Shown here: piece by piece, positions 26,476 through 32,447 of the stretch
Position numbering within the stretch: position 1 is the first letter of the stretch
Layout: the number at the start of each line of letters is the position of its first letter
Origin: Spirochaetota bacterium
Lineage (GTDB): Bacteria; Spirochaetota; Spirochaetia; Treponematales; Breznakiellaceae
DNA: 32,447 nucleotides
Assembly (NCBI GenBank): GCA_023406985.1
Contig: JAEXTK010000192.1
Location: 1-32,447 of the forward strand
Reading direction: 5' to 3'
Notes under the pieces: model-generated
What the model saw: only the letters and a program-made list of their open reading frames with translations
The model's database searches: none
Told to the model about the DNA's origin: nothing
Translations under genes and position numbers: made by a program

Positions 26476-27462
26476 CTAGCGCGTGAGCAGGTCGCGGACC
26501 CGCTCTTCCACGTAGATCATCGAGCCGCGTTCAACCTGATAGTCGAAGACGATGAAGCGGCCGCCTCTTCCCGTGAACTCCTGGACCGCGGCCTGCGCCG
26601 CGCGACCGCTCGGGGCTGCCCAGGACGGAGGGACGATGACGATGTCCTTTTGCGCGATGAAGTCGGGGAACCGCTCCGCCTCGGTCACCTTGAGCTCCTC
26701 GAACCGGTCTCCGATCATGAAATCCACGAGCTTGTTCTTGATGATGTCCCGGAATTGGCGGCTTTCGAAGATGACGCCCAAGCGTTGGCCCGACTTGACG
26801 GAGGCGAGGGCGATGATGGTCTCCTGGGAGGGCGAGAGCGCCACCTGGATGATTTTTTCCTTGAGCGCGGGCACCATCCCGATGACTTCGGCGTAGTGCC
26901 GGGCGGAGGTCAGGATGAGGTCGAAGGTCCCCAAGCGTTGTTCGGCGTTGGCCGTCGCGGCGACCTCGTCGAGGAGGAAACGGGTTGCCGGCAGGTGGGA
27001 GAAGACGTTGAGCTGGCGCTGGAATACGGTGAGGGCCTCGGGATTGCAGTCCACCACCGCGATGGCGAGCTCGTCGAACAGGCGCTCCCGCTCCATGATG
27101 CCGAGTTCCACGAGCGTGCGGATCTCCCGATAGCTGAAGCGCAGGTCCCGGAGCCTGTCCACGAGTTCCCCGATCAGGGCGACCGCTTTTTCCTTCCGGC
27201 TGAGCTCGGCCACGTCCTGGCGCGAGGAGATGAAGCTGCCGCGTCCGGGGATGGATTCGATCACCTGCGACCGCGTGAGTTCTTCGTACGCCCGGTTCAC
27301 GGTGCCGCGCGCCAAACCCAGTTTTTCCGCGAGTTCCCGCTCCGGCGGCAACCGGTCGCCGCTCTTGAGCTCGCCCGAACGGACGAGGCTCGTCACGCGC
27401 TCGATGATCTGCCGGTACGCCGGATTATCGCTCGACTTGTCGATCCTGATTTCAGCGGCCAT
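26476..27462 (-). CDS. GntR-family transcriptional regulator of the glutamate mutase operon
   Basis: A 328-residue regulator. The first 78 residues are a GntR winged helix (PAYRQIIERVTSLVRSGEL, LPPERELAEKLGLARGTVNR, IESIPGRGSFI). The rest is not a recognisable UTRA or FCD effector domain. Stretches such as FDLILTSARHYAEVIGMVP, VALSPSQETIIALASVKSG and GVIFESRQF suggest an alpha/beta sensor domain faintly like the PrpR N-terminal type. The start at 27462 is chosen because upstream codons fall in the operator region. It leads the operon, so it probably regulates itself and the glutamate genes through the palindromes just upstream. The effector is unknown; a pathway intermediate would be logical. 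Confidence 0.9.
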   Translation of the reverse strand: MAAEIRIDKSSDNPAYRQIIERVTSLVRSGELKSGDRLPPERELAEKLGLARGTVNRAYEELTRSQVIESIPGRGSFISSRQDVAELSRKEKAVALIGELVDRLRDLRFSYREIRTLVELGIMERERLFDELAIAVVDCNPEALTVFQRQLNVFSHLPATRFLLDEVAATANAEQRLGTFDLILTSARHYAEVIGMVPALKEKIIQVALSPSQETIIALASVKSGQRLGVIFESRQFRDIIKNKLVDFMIGDRFEELKVTEAERFPDFIAQKDIVIVPPSWAAPSGRAAQAAVQEFTGRGGRFIVFDYQVERGSMIYVEERVRDLLTR

Positions 27463-27472
27463 GGTATGCCTC

Positions 27473-27507
27473 TTGGTATAGTACCAATCGAATTGGTCTA
27501 TACCAAT
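27473..27507 (-). promoter_or_regulatory. Cluster of overlapping operator palindromes for the GntR regulator
   Basis: Four half-sites alternate in direction and form three palindromes in 35 bases: TTGGTA-TAG-TACCAA (27473-27487), ACCAAT-CGA-ATTGGT (27483-27497) and ATTGGT-CTAT-ACCAAT (27492-27507). The last resembles the TGGTCTAGACCA core bound by DasR/NagR-type GntR proteins. The block starts right after the -10 box and ends 11 bases before the gntR start, so bound repressor would cover the transcription start. Confidence 0.85.
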
Positions 27508-27536
27508 AGTATCGATGCGAATCTCGAAAATGTCAA
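27508..27536 (-). promoter_or_regulatory. Promoter of the gntR-glm-mal operon
   Basis: On the minus strand a perfect TTGACA (27536-27531) is followed by a 17-base spacer and GATACT (27513-27508), 4 of 6 matches to the -10 consensus. Transcription would start near 27501, inside the operator cluster. The leader to the regulator start is about 40 bases. This is a standard housekeeping-sigma promoter. Confidence 0.8.
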
Positions 27537-27545
27537 GTCGAGCGC

Positions 27546-27579
27546 AAAAAAGCGAACGCGGCCTGCACCGCAGGCCGCG
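27546..27579 (-). terminator. Rho-independent terminator after the tRNA genes
   Basis: On the minus strand CGCGGCCTGC-GGT-GCAGGCCGCG (27579-27557) forms a perfect 10-bp stem with a 3-base loop, followed after TTCGC by six T residues (27551-27546). It lies 29 bases past the end of the tRNA-Arg gene and just before the gntR promoter, and so isolates that operon from read-through. Confidence 0.85.
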
Positions 27580-27607
27580 ACGCGGCGAGGATAATGGGTG
27601 GCTGGAA

Positions 27608-27681
27608 CGCGACACGAGGGACTCGAACCCCCTACCTGCTGCTTAGAAGGCAGCTGCTCTATCCGGGTGAGCTAGTGTCGC
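27608..27681 (-). tRNA. tRNA-Arg (anticodon UCU)
   Basis: The minus strand folds as a full cloverleaf. The 7-bp acceptor stem GCGACAC/GTGTCGC is perfect (27681-27675 with 27615-27609). The anticodon loop CTTCTAA reads UCU, decoding AGA/AGG arginine codons. The T-arm carries GGTTCGAGTCC. The discriminator base is G and CCA is not encoded. Arg AGA/AGG codons are rare in the GC-rich genes here, which fits a single copy. Confidence 0.95.
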
Positions 27682-27689
27682 AGGAATGA

Positions 27690-27759
27690 CCTTCGGGACG
27701 GCAGGACAGCTGCGCTGCCCCGGCGCCTTCGGTACCTTGGTGCGTGCCTTCGGGACGGC
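27690..27759. repeat. 13-bp direct repeat overlapping the tRNA-Pro 3' end
   Basis: CCTTCGGGACGGC occurs at 27690-27702 and again at 27747-27759. The second copy includes the 3' acceptor end of tRNA-Pro; the first lies alone between the two tRNAs. It may be a remnant of a tRNA duplication or of an insertion at the tRNA end, or chance. Confidence 0.5.
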
Positions 27760-27822
27760 GGGATTTGAACCCGCGATCTCTTGCTCCCAAAGCAAGCGCC
27801 TTAGCCCCTAGGCTACGTCCCG
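27750..27822 (-). tRNA. tRNA-Pro (anticodon UGG)
   Basis: The minus strand gives a complete cloverleaf. The acceptor stem CGGGACG/CGTCCCG is perfect (27822-27816 with 27757-27751). The anticodon stem CTTGC/GCAAG encloses the loop TTTGGGA, which reads UGG with the usual G37. The T-arm carries GGTTCAAATCC. The discriminator is A and CCA is not encoded. Confidence 0.95.
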
Positions 27823-27831
27823 AGTCTCCGC

Positions 27832-27860
27832 AGTTTATCTGAACGGGCCTAGGAGGTCAA
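27832..27860 (-). promoter_or_regulatory. Promoter of the tRNA-Pro/tRNA-Arg unit
   Basis: On the minus strand TTGACC (27860-27855), a 17-base spacer and TAAACT (27837-27832) form a good housekeeping promoter. The predicted start near 27825 is only a few bases before the tRNA-Pro 5' end. The two tRNAs therefore need not depend on read-through from the comFB-like gene upstream. Confidence 0.68.
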
Positions 27861-27876
27861 TTGAGAGACGGTCGTG

Positions 27877-28596
27877 CTATTGGTCCTCGTCGCCTCCGGG
27901 CGGGAAGAGATAGAGATCGGGCAGCTTGAAGGTGCGCTGGATGGAGAAGGACTCCGTCGCGCGCGCCTCGCTCGTCACCTCGAGTTCGAAGAAATGGCGG
28001 AGCTCTTCGAACCCGTTGCCGGCGGCGACCACGGTGAACTCGAATTTCCGCGTCTCCCCCACGGCTTTGGCCGGTATGCCGACCGGCCAGAAACTGAAGG
28101 TTCCGGCCGTGTTCGCGAAGAGTTTGAACGGGTTCTGCCAATTGGGATCGATCATGGCGGCGCTCTTGCCGTCGCAGTAGAGGGTCACCTCGATGTCGGT
28201 CAGGGGTTCGAAATTGGCTCCGTTGAAGGCGCGCCCCATGATGGTCGGGAAATTGAAGACGGGCCCTTCCACGGGAGCCGGTCCCTCGCGCCTCGCCGCG
28301 TCGTGCTCAAAATGGGGGCGGAGCGATTTCGCGACGCGCTGGAGGCCTTCGTGGATGAGGGCGACGACGTCGGCGTCTTCCTGCTGGCGGGCCATGGGTT
28401 CGCTCTCCACCCGCACCGCGCCGCGGCTGGAGATGACGTACCGCGGGGCCGTCCGGTTGAGCGCGTAGCACGCGGTGTCCAGGCGACACTGGTAACAGGT
28501 ACAGGGGCGGTCGGCCTTGCCTTCCCGCTCGATCGCGTCGCAGATCTCGTTCACCATGCGCAGCACGATGTCTTCGGTGCCGTTGTGGATCTCCAT
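27877..28596 (-). CDS. ComFB-domain protein with an unassigned C-terminal region
   Basis: A 239-residue protein. The first 65 residues match the late-competence ComFB family: EDIVLRMVNEICDAI, then CTCYQCRLD with Cys32, Cys34 and Cys37, Cys43 nearby, then ALNRTAPRYVISSRGAV. The cysteines probably bind zinc. ComFB-type proteins have recently been linked to cyclic di-nucleotide binding; I rely on memory for that. The C-terminal part, from about residue 110, is beta-rich (IEVTLYCDGKSAAMIDP; RKFEFTVVAAGNGFEELRHF) and I do not recognise it. The start overlaps the HD-protein stop by one base (TAATG) and has GGGAGG upstream, so the two are co-translated. Confidence 0.83.
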   Translation of the reverse strand: MEIHNGTEDIVLRMVNEICDAIEREGKADRPCTCYQCRLDTACYALNRTAPRYVISSRGAVRVESEPMARQQEDADVVALIHEGLQRVAKSLRPHFEHDAARREGPAPVEGPVFNFPTIMGRAFNGANFEPLTDIEVTLYCDGKSAAMIDPNWQNPFKLFANTAGTFSFWPVGIPAKAVGETRKFEFTVVAAGNGFEELRHFFELEVTSEARATESFSIQRTFKLPDLYLFPPGGDEDQ

Positions 28597-29915
28597 TATC
28601 CCGCCTCCCCCCGGCGCCGTTCTTGAGCGGCGTCCGTACTAGAGTGTAGCCATTTCCCGCCGCCCTGCAACACGCTCCGCGCGGCCGCCGAAGCCGCGGC
28701 CGCCGCGGCGATCTCCTCGCTCGCGCAGACGCGCACGACGCGCAGCGAGCCGACGAAGGCCGCCACGGTAGCGCCGGAGAAGACCGTACCGCTCTCGGAG
28801 AACGGCACGGCCTTGTCCGCGACGCGGAGTCCCGTCTCGAAGGATATCGGTTCGGGCAGGTCGATGATGAGCTCCCCCTTATCGATTCTCCGCGAGAGCG
28901 GAAGCGCGAGTTCACCGGCGAGTTCGGCCTCGTAGTACGATCGCGAACCCAGGGCCGCGAGTCCCGCGTGGGCGGTCTCGTCGTAGGGAAATTCGGCGAT
29001 GACCTGGAATATCCGGCCTTCGCGCACCGCTGCGGCCAGGGCGAAGGCGGGATGGGCCCGCGACGCGAGGAGGGCGAAGAGGCCCGCGTCGTCGAGGCCG
29101 TAGAGTTCCTCGCTCGCCAGGACGCCGTCCTCCAAGCCCGCTTTCACCGCGGCCTTGACCATGGCGGTGGCGGCCCGGACGCCGCGGTGCCAATAGACCG
29201 AGCGGTACATGAGGTACTTCGCGAAAAGGATGGCCTCCACGCTCGGGATGCCTTTGGAATCGATGTCGACTCCCCGTTCCGGGTGCGGTATGAGCCTGCT
29301 GAAGATGAAGTCGACGTCCTGGGCGCCGTACGGCACGCCGCAGTAGCGTGCGTCCCGGTTGAGGTAATCGAGCTTGTCGGGGTCCAGGACGCCGGAGAGC
29401 AACGTGCGATAGAAGAGCGCTTCGGCGCTCCCGCGAATCGGGAGCGACTTGTCCACGATGGCCGCGGTGAGGTACGGATCGGCCCCCGCCTTGCCCACGA
29501 GATCGCGGAGCGGGAGAGCGAGGATGAGGGCGCCGGTGAGGGCCTCGTGGTCCTCCAGGGGCAGCTCCTTGAGCGAATGGGCGTAGGGAAAGTGGCCGAG
29601 GTCGTGGAGGAGGGCCGCCGCCAGGAAGGATCGCACCCCTTCCGGACTCGTCCAGGAATCGGCTCCCCGCTCCAGGAGGGAACGCAGGAGTCGGCGGGCG
29701 AGGTGGTATACCCCCAAGGAATGGGCCGCGCGAGTGTGGGTGGCCCCGGGATAGACGGCCGCGGTGGGGCCGAGCTGCTGGATGCGGGCGAGCTTGGCGA
29801 AGGCCGAACTCGCGGTGAGGGCCGCGAGTTCCTGCGTGAGATAGATGTGTCCCCAGAGGGGATCGCGGATCGGCTCGGTGAATCCCGTCTCAAGCGCCGC
29901 GCGCACGGCAGGCAT
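28596..29915 (-). CDS. HD-domain phosphohydrolase (dGTPase/SAMHD1-like)
   Basis: A 439-residue metal-dependent phosphohydrolase of the COG1078 type. RIQQLGPTAAVYPGATHTRAAHSLGVYHL carries His65, LLHDLGHFPYAHSLE-like sequence gives the His104-Asp105 pair, and LDPDKLDYLNRDARYCG supplies the last acidic ligand near residue 180. This layout matches SAMHD1- and dGTPase-related proteins, which hydrolyse dNTPs, but some relatives act on other nucleotides. The C-terminal 100 residues are less conserved. It starts 5 bases after the aconitase stop and is coupled to the ComFB-like gene. The substrate cannot be read from the sequence. Confidence 0.88.
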   Translation of the reverse strand: MPAVRAALETGFTEPIRDPLWGHIYLTQELAALTASSAFAKLARIQQLGPTAAVYPGATHTRAAHSLGVYHLARRLLRSLLERGADSWTSPEGVRSFLAAALLHDLGHFPYAHSLKELPLEDHEALTGALILALPLRDLVGKAGADPYLTAAIVDKSLPIRGSAEALFYRTLLSGVLDPDKLDYLNRDARYCGVPYGAQDVDFIFSRLIPHPERGVDIDSKGIPSVEAILFAKYLMYRSVYWHRGVRAATAMVKAAVKAGLEDGVLASEELYGLDDAGLFALLASRAHPAFALAAAVREGRIFQVIAEFPYDETAHAGLAALGSRSYYEAELAGELALPLSRRIDKGELIIDLPEPISFETGLRVADKAVPFSESGTVFSGATVAAFVGSLRVVRVCASEEIAAAAAASAAARSVLQGGGKWLHSSTDAAQERRRGEAG

Positions 29916-29920
29916 GGGTC

Positions 29921-31876
29921 TTAGACTCCGCCCGCCTTGGCATAGGGCACGAGGCCGCCGGCGCGCAGCACGGCGCGCGAACGGAGGTCCACGTCCAGCC
30001 GCACCGCGAAGCGCGTTCCCTTCGTGACGTTCTGGACGGTGATTAGGAGCGCGCCGTCCTTGGACTCCAGGAATGCGTGGAGCCCCTCCATCACGAGCGC
30101 GTCGTTCGCGTCGATGCCGTCGTAATCGGCCGCATCCACGAACACGAGCGGGAGGATGCCGTAGTTGACGAGGTTCGCCTTATGGATGCGCGCGAAGGAC
30201 TTCACGAGCACCGCCTTGATGCCCAGATACATGGGGGCGAGGGCCGCGTGTTCCCGCGAGGAACCCTGGCCGTAGTTCGCCCCGCCGACCACGATGGAGG
30301 AGCCGGCCGCCTGGGCCTTCTTCCAGAAGTCGGGATCGAGCCGCGTGAAGGTGAACTTCGAAATCTCCGGGATGTTGGAGCGGAGCGGCAGCACCTTCGC
30401 GCCCGCGGGCATGATGTGGTCCGTCGTGATGTCGTCGCCGGTCTTGAGGATGACGGGCAACCTCACCGAATCGGCGATCGGCTGGGGAGCCGGACAGGGC
30501 TTGATGTTGGGGCCGCGCTCGATCTCTACCTTGACGGCCTCCGCGGGGGGGAGGGGATGGATGAGCATATCGTCTCCCGCCGCCGCGAGGCCTTCCCGCA
30601 CGTAGTTCTTGACGTCGCGCCGGATGAAGGGGATTTCCCGGGGGTCGGTGATCACGCCGGTGAGCGCGGCCGCGGCGGCGGTCTCCGGCGAGGAAAGGAA
30701 GACCCGCGCGTCGCTCGTGCCCGATCTCCCTTCGAAGTTACGGTTGAACGACCGGACGCTCACGCCGCCCGATTTGGGCGCGAATCCCATGCCGATGCAG
30801 GGACCGCAGGCGCTCTCCAGGATGCGGAAGCCGGCGCGGATGAGTTCGCCGAGGATACCGGCCTTTTCCGCCGCGAGCAGGGTCGCGCGGCTGCCGGGGG
30901 TGAGGGCGGCGGAGACGCGGGGATGGACCACGCGGCCTTTCATGATCTCCGCCACGGCGGCGAGGTCGTCCAGGGAGGAGTTCGTGCAGGATCCGATCGC
31001 GACCTGGTCCACCGGCGTACCGGCGAGCGTGGCGGCGGGCACCACGTTGTCGGGCGAATGCGGCTTGGCGATGAGGGGAACGAGGTTCGTGAGGTCGATC
31101 TCCACGACGCGGTCGAATTTCGCGTCCGGATCGGCGGCGAGCGCCACCCAACCGGCCTCCCGGCCCCGGTCCGTGAGGAATTCGCGGGTCCGCTCGTCCG
31201 AAGGGAAGACCGAGCAGGTGGCGCCGAGCTCGGCGCCCATATTGGTGATGGTGGAACGCTGCTGCACGGTGAGCGAGGCCACGCCGTCCCCGAAGTACTC
31301 GTAAACGTTGCCGACGCCGCCCTTCACCGTCTCCAGGCGGAGCAGTTCCAAGATGACGTCCTTTGCCGAGACGGCGCCGCGGAGGCTGCCCGTGAGCTTG
31401 ACGCCGACGACGCGCGGCATCACGAGGTTGAAGGGGCCGCCGCCCATGGCGACGGCGACGTCCAGTCCGCCCGCGCCGATGGCGAGCATGCCGAGCCCGC
31501 CCGCGGTGGGGGTATGGGAATCGGAGCCGAGCAGGGTCTTGCCAGGCAAGCCGAAGCGCTCGAGGTGCGACTGGTGGCAGATGCCGTTGCCGGGGCGGGA
31601 GAAGTAGAGGCCGTACCGGGCGGCTACGCTCTGCAGGTACCGGTGGTCGTCCATGTTCTTCCAGTCTTCCTGCAGGGTATTATGATCGACATAGGAGACG
31701 GAGACCTCCGTCATCACCCGATCCAGGCCCATCGATTCGAATTGCAAGTAGGCCATGGTCCCGGTCGCGTCCTGCGTCAGGGTCTGATCGATGCGGATTG
31801 CTATTTCCGAGCCGGCCTCCATCGTTCCTCCGACGAGGTGGGCGGCGATGATCTTTTCGGTGACGGTCTTTCCCAC
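29921..31876 (-). CDS. Aconitate hydratase (aconitase)
   Basis: Aconitase isomerises citrate and isocitrate through a [4Fe-4S] cluster. The 651-residue protein is of the shorter bacterial type with the swivel domain at the C-terminus. Cluster ligands are Cys297 (AIGSCTNSS) and Cys357/Cys360 (SACGPCIGMG). Active-site stretches LLGSDSHTPTAGG, TGDDITTDHIMPAG and GGANYGQGSSREHA are intact. The start is taken as GTG at 31876, which has GGAGG five bases upstream and gives MGKTVTEKII, a standard opening. The ATG at 31921 would lie between the promoter's -35 and -10 boxes. A homoaconitase-like or 2-methylcitrate-type specificity cannot be excluded. It heads an operon with the HD and ComFB-like genes. 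Confidence 0.95.
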   Translation of the reverse strand: MGKTVTEKIIAAHLVGGTMEAGSEIAIRIDQTLTQDATGTMAYLQFESMGLDRVMTEVSVSYVDHNTLQEDWKNMDDHRYLQSVAARYGLYFSRPGNGICHQSHLERFGLPGKTLLGSDSHTPTAGGLGMLAIGAGGLDVAVAMGGGPFNLVMPRVVGVKLTGSLRGAVSAKDVILELLRLETVKGGVGNVYEYFGDGVASLTVQQRSTITNMGAELGATCSVFPSDERTREFLTDRGREAGWVALAADPDAKFDRVVEIDLTNLVPLIAKPHSPDNVVPAATLAGTPVDQVAIGSCTNSSLDDLAAVAEIMKGRVVHPRVSAALTPGSRATLLAAEKAGILGELIRAGFRILESACGPCIGMGFAPKSGGVSVRSFNRNFEGRSGTSDARVFLSSPETAAAAALTGVITDPREIPFIRRDVKNYVREGLAAAGDDMLIHPLPPAEAVKVEIERGPNIKPCPAPQPIADSVRLPVILKTGDDITTDHIMPAGAKVLPLRSNIPEISKFTFTRLDPDFWKKAQAAGSSIVVGGANYGQGSSREHAALAPMYLGIKAVLVKSFARIHKANLVNYGILPLVFVDAADYDGIDANDALVMEGLHAFLESKDGALLITVQNVTKGTRFAVRLDVDLRSRAVLRAGGLVPYAKAGGV

Positions 31877-31898
31877 GTTTTCCTCCGTACTTCTCTCG

Positions 31899-31927
31899 AT
31901 AGTAACTATGGGGGCTCTCATTGTCCA
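31899..31927 (-). promoter_or_regulatory. Promoter of the aconitase operon
   Basis: On the minus strand TGGACA (31927-31922; 5 of 6), a 17-base spacer and TACTAT (31904-31899; 4 of 6) form a housekeeping promoter. The predicted start near 31892 leaves a 16-base leader that holds the ribosome-binding site of the GTG start at 31876. Confidence 0.7.
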
Positions 31928-31935
31928 TACTCCCT

Positions 31936-31964
31936 TTGACGTTCACGGAGCGCCAGGCTAAAAT
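31936..31964 (+). promoter_or_regulatory. Promoter of the divergent lipoprotein gene
   Basis: TTGACG (31936-31941; 5 of 6), a 17-base spacer and TAAAAT (31959-31964; 5 of 6) form a strong housekeeping promoter. The predicted transcription start, about 31971, coincides with the ATGATG that opens the lipoprotein gene, so the message would be leaderless or nearly so. Confidence 0.72.
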
Positions 31965-31970
31965 TAACCA

Positions 31971-32447
31971 ATGATGCATCCCGGCACCCGTACGGTCTCC
32001 GCGGCCTTACTCTCCCTGCTTCTCGTCGCCTGCGCCAAGGCCCGGCCCGCGACCGCGGAGGCCCCGCCCGCCGCTCCCGTCTCCCCGGCGCAAGGATCGG
32101 TTCCGCCGCGCGCATCGCCCGCCATCGTCGTGCCCAAGCCCACCATGAAGGCCGTGAACTCCGAAACGCGGCCTCCGGTCCGCACCGTCCTGACCGATCC
32201 TCTCCTGCCGACGGGATCGGAGACTCCGCGGCTCCCGAGCGATTTCGTCATCGGCCGGATCGGCGGCGGGGAGGCCGGGCAAGAGGCGTATCGATTCGTC
32301 ATGGATTTTCTGGAGGCGCTCGGCCGGAATGACGACGTTTCCGGCCGCCTCTCCGACCGCGGAAAGGAGGACGCGGCCGCCGCGGCCGCGCTCATAGCCT
32401 CCCTGCGGACGGCCGCTCCCCGCGCGGGGAGCGGGGTGCTTCAGGAG
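31971..32447 (+). CDS. Putative lipoprotein, cut by the window end
   Basis: An open frame of 159 codons runs to the last base without a stop. It starts MMHPGTRTVSAALLSLLLVAC; LVAC (18-21) is a lipobox with Cys21 as the expected lipidation site. A Pro/Ala-rich region of about 60 residues follows, as in many surface-exposed or envelope lipoproteins. The later part (GRIGGGEAGQEAYRFVMDFL) is more regular, but I do not recognise a family. There is no clear ribosome-binding site before the two adjacent ATG codons. It is divergent from the aconitase operon. Confidence 0.75.
   Translation, partial: MMHPGTRTVSAALLSLLLVACAKARPATAEAPPAAPVSPAQGSVPPRASPAIVVPKPTMKAVNSETRPPVRTVLTDPLLPTGSETPRLPSDFVIGRIGGGEAGQEAYRFVMDFLEALGRNDDVSGRLSDRGKEDAAAAAALIASLRTAAPRAGSGVLQE

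Noticed and set aside
27463..27607. Cobalamin riboswitch expected before a B12-dependent enzyme operon
   Set aside because: The leader is only about 40 bases and filled by operator palindromes; there is no room for a B12 box structure.
29921..31876. Aconitase as the missing mesaconate hydratase of the glutamate pathway
   Set aside because: Its motifs are of ordinary aconitase, it has its own promoter without the GntR operator, and it is linked to HD and ComFB-like genes instead. The idea is not excluded but has no support in the sequence.
31877..31921. Upstream ATG start at 31921 for aconitase
   Set aside because: The extra 15 residues would be encoded between the promoter boxes and the predicted transcription start, and the GTG at 31876 has a perfect ribosome-binding site and family-typical N-terminus.

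Overview
The window is 32.4 kb of gene-dense, high-GC bacterial DNA, by eye about two thirds G+C. It most likely comes from a flagellated spirochaete of the Treponema/Spirochaeta kind. The evidence is gene order: ftsA-ftsZ-xer-TPR-dprA-topA-xer-hslV-hslU-flgB-flgC-fliE-fliF-fliG-fliH-fliI-fliJ is, from memory, the order around the treponemal ftsZ and flgB loci. A TGS/uridine-kinase fusion of a kind I associate with spirochaetes and other anaerobes follows. I cannot name a species. No mobile element, CRISPR array or broken gene is seen.

Region 1 (1-9395, plus strand) is a housekeeping block. It holds the end of ftsA, ftsZ, a first Xer-type recombinase, a membrane-anchored TPR protein, dprA, topA, a second Xer-type recombinase and the HslVU protease. 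Most genes overlap or abut. A perfect 12-bp hairpin separates ftsA from ftsZ.

Region 2 (9396-16389, plus strand) is a flagellar operon with its own likely promoter. It encodes proximal rod proteins (FlgB, FlgC, FliE), the MS ring (FliF), the switch (FliG) and the export ATPase complex (FliH, FliI, FliJ). Together with dprA-topA-xer-hslVU this matches the Bacillus subtilis order, minus trmFO and codY.

Region 3 (16379-20040, minus strand) holds the TGS-uridine kinase fusion, a small hypothetical, a helical hypothetical ending in a clamp-binding-like QLELF motif, and an unrecognised protein.

Region 4 (20139-27536, minus strand) is a catabolic operon with tightly overlapping genes: a GntR regulator, glutamate mutase (GlmS, repair protein GlmL, GlmE), methylaspartate ammonia-lyase, an AtuA/DUF1446 protein and a DUF4387 protein. 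It converts glutamate to 3-methylaspartate and then to mesaconate. The enzymes that normally act on mesaconate are absent, so the AtuA-DUF4387 pair is the main functional unknown of the window. The promoter is visible, and four alternating TTGGT/ACCAA half-sites sit directly downstream of it.

Region 5 (27546-27860, minus strand) is a tRNA-Pro(UGG)/tRNA-Arg(UCU) unit with its own promoter and a strong terminator.

Region 6 (27877-31936, minus strand) is an aconitase, an HD-domain phosphohydrolase and a ComFB-like protein, tightly coupled behind a visible promoter. Divergent from it, the window ends inside a lipoprotein gene whose promoter predicts a leaderless transcript.
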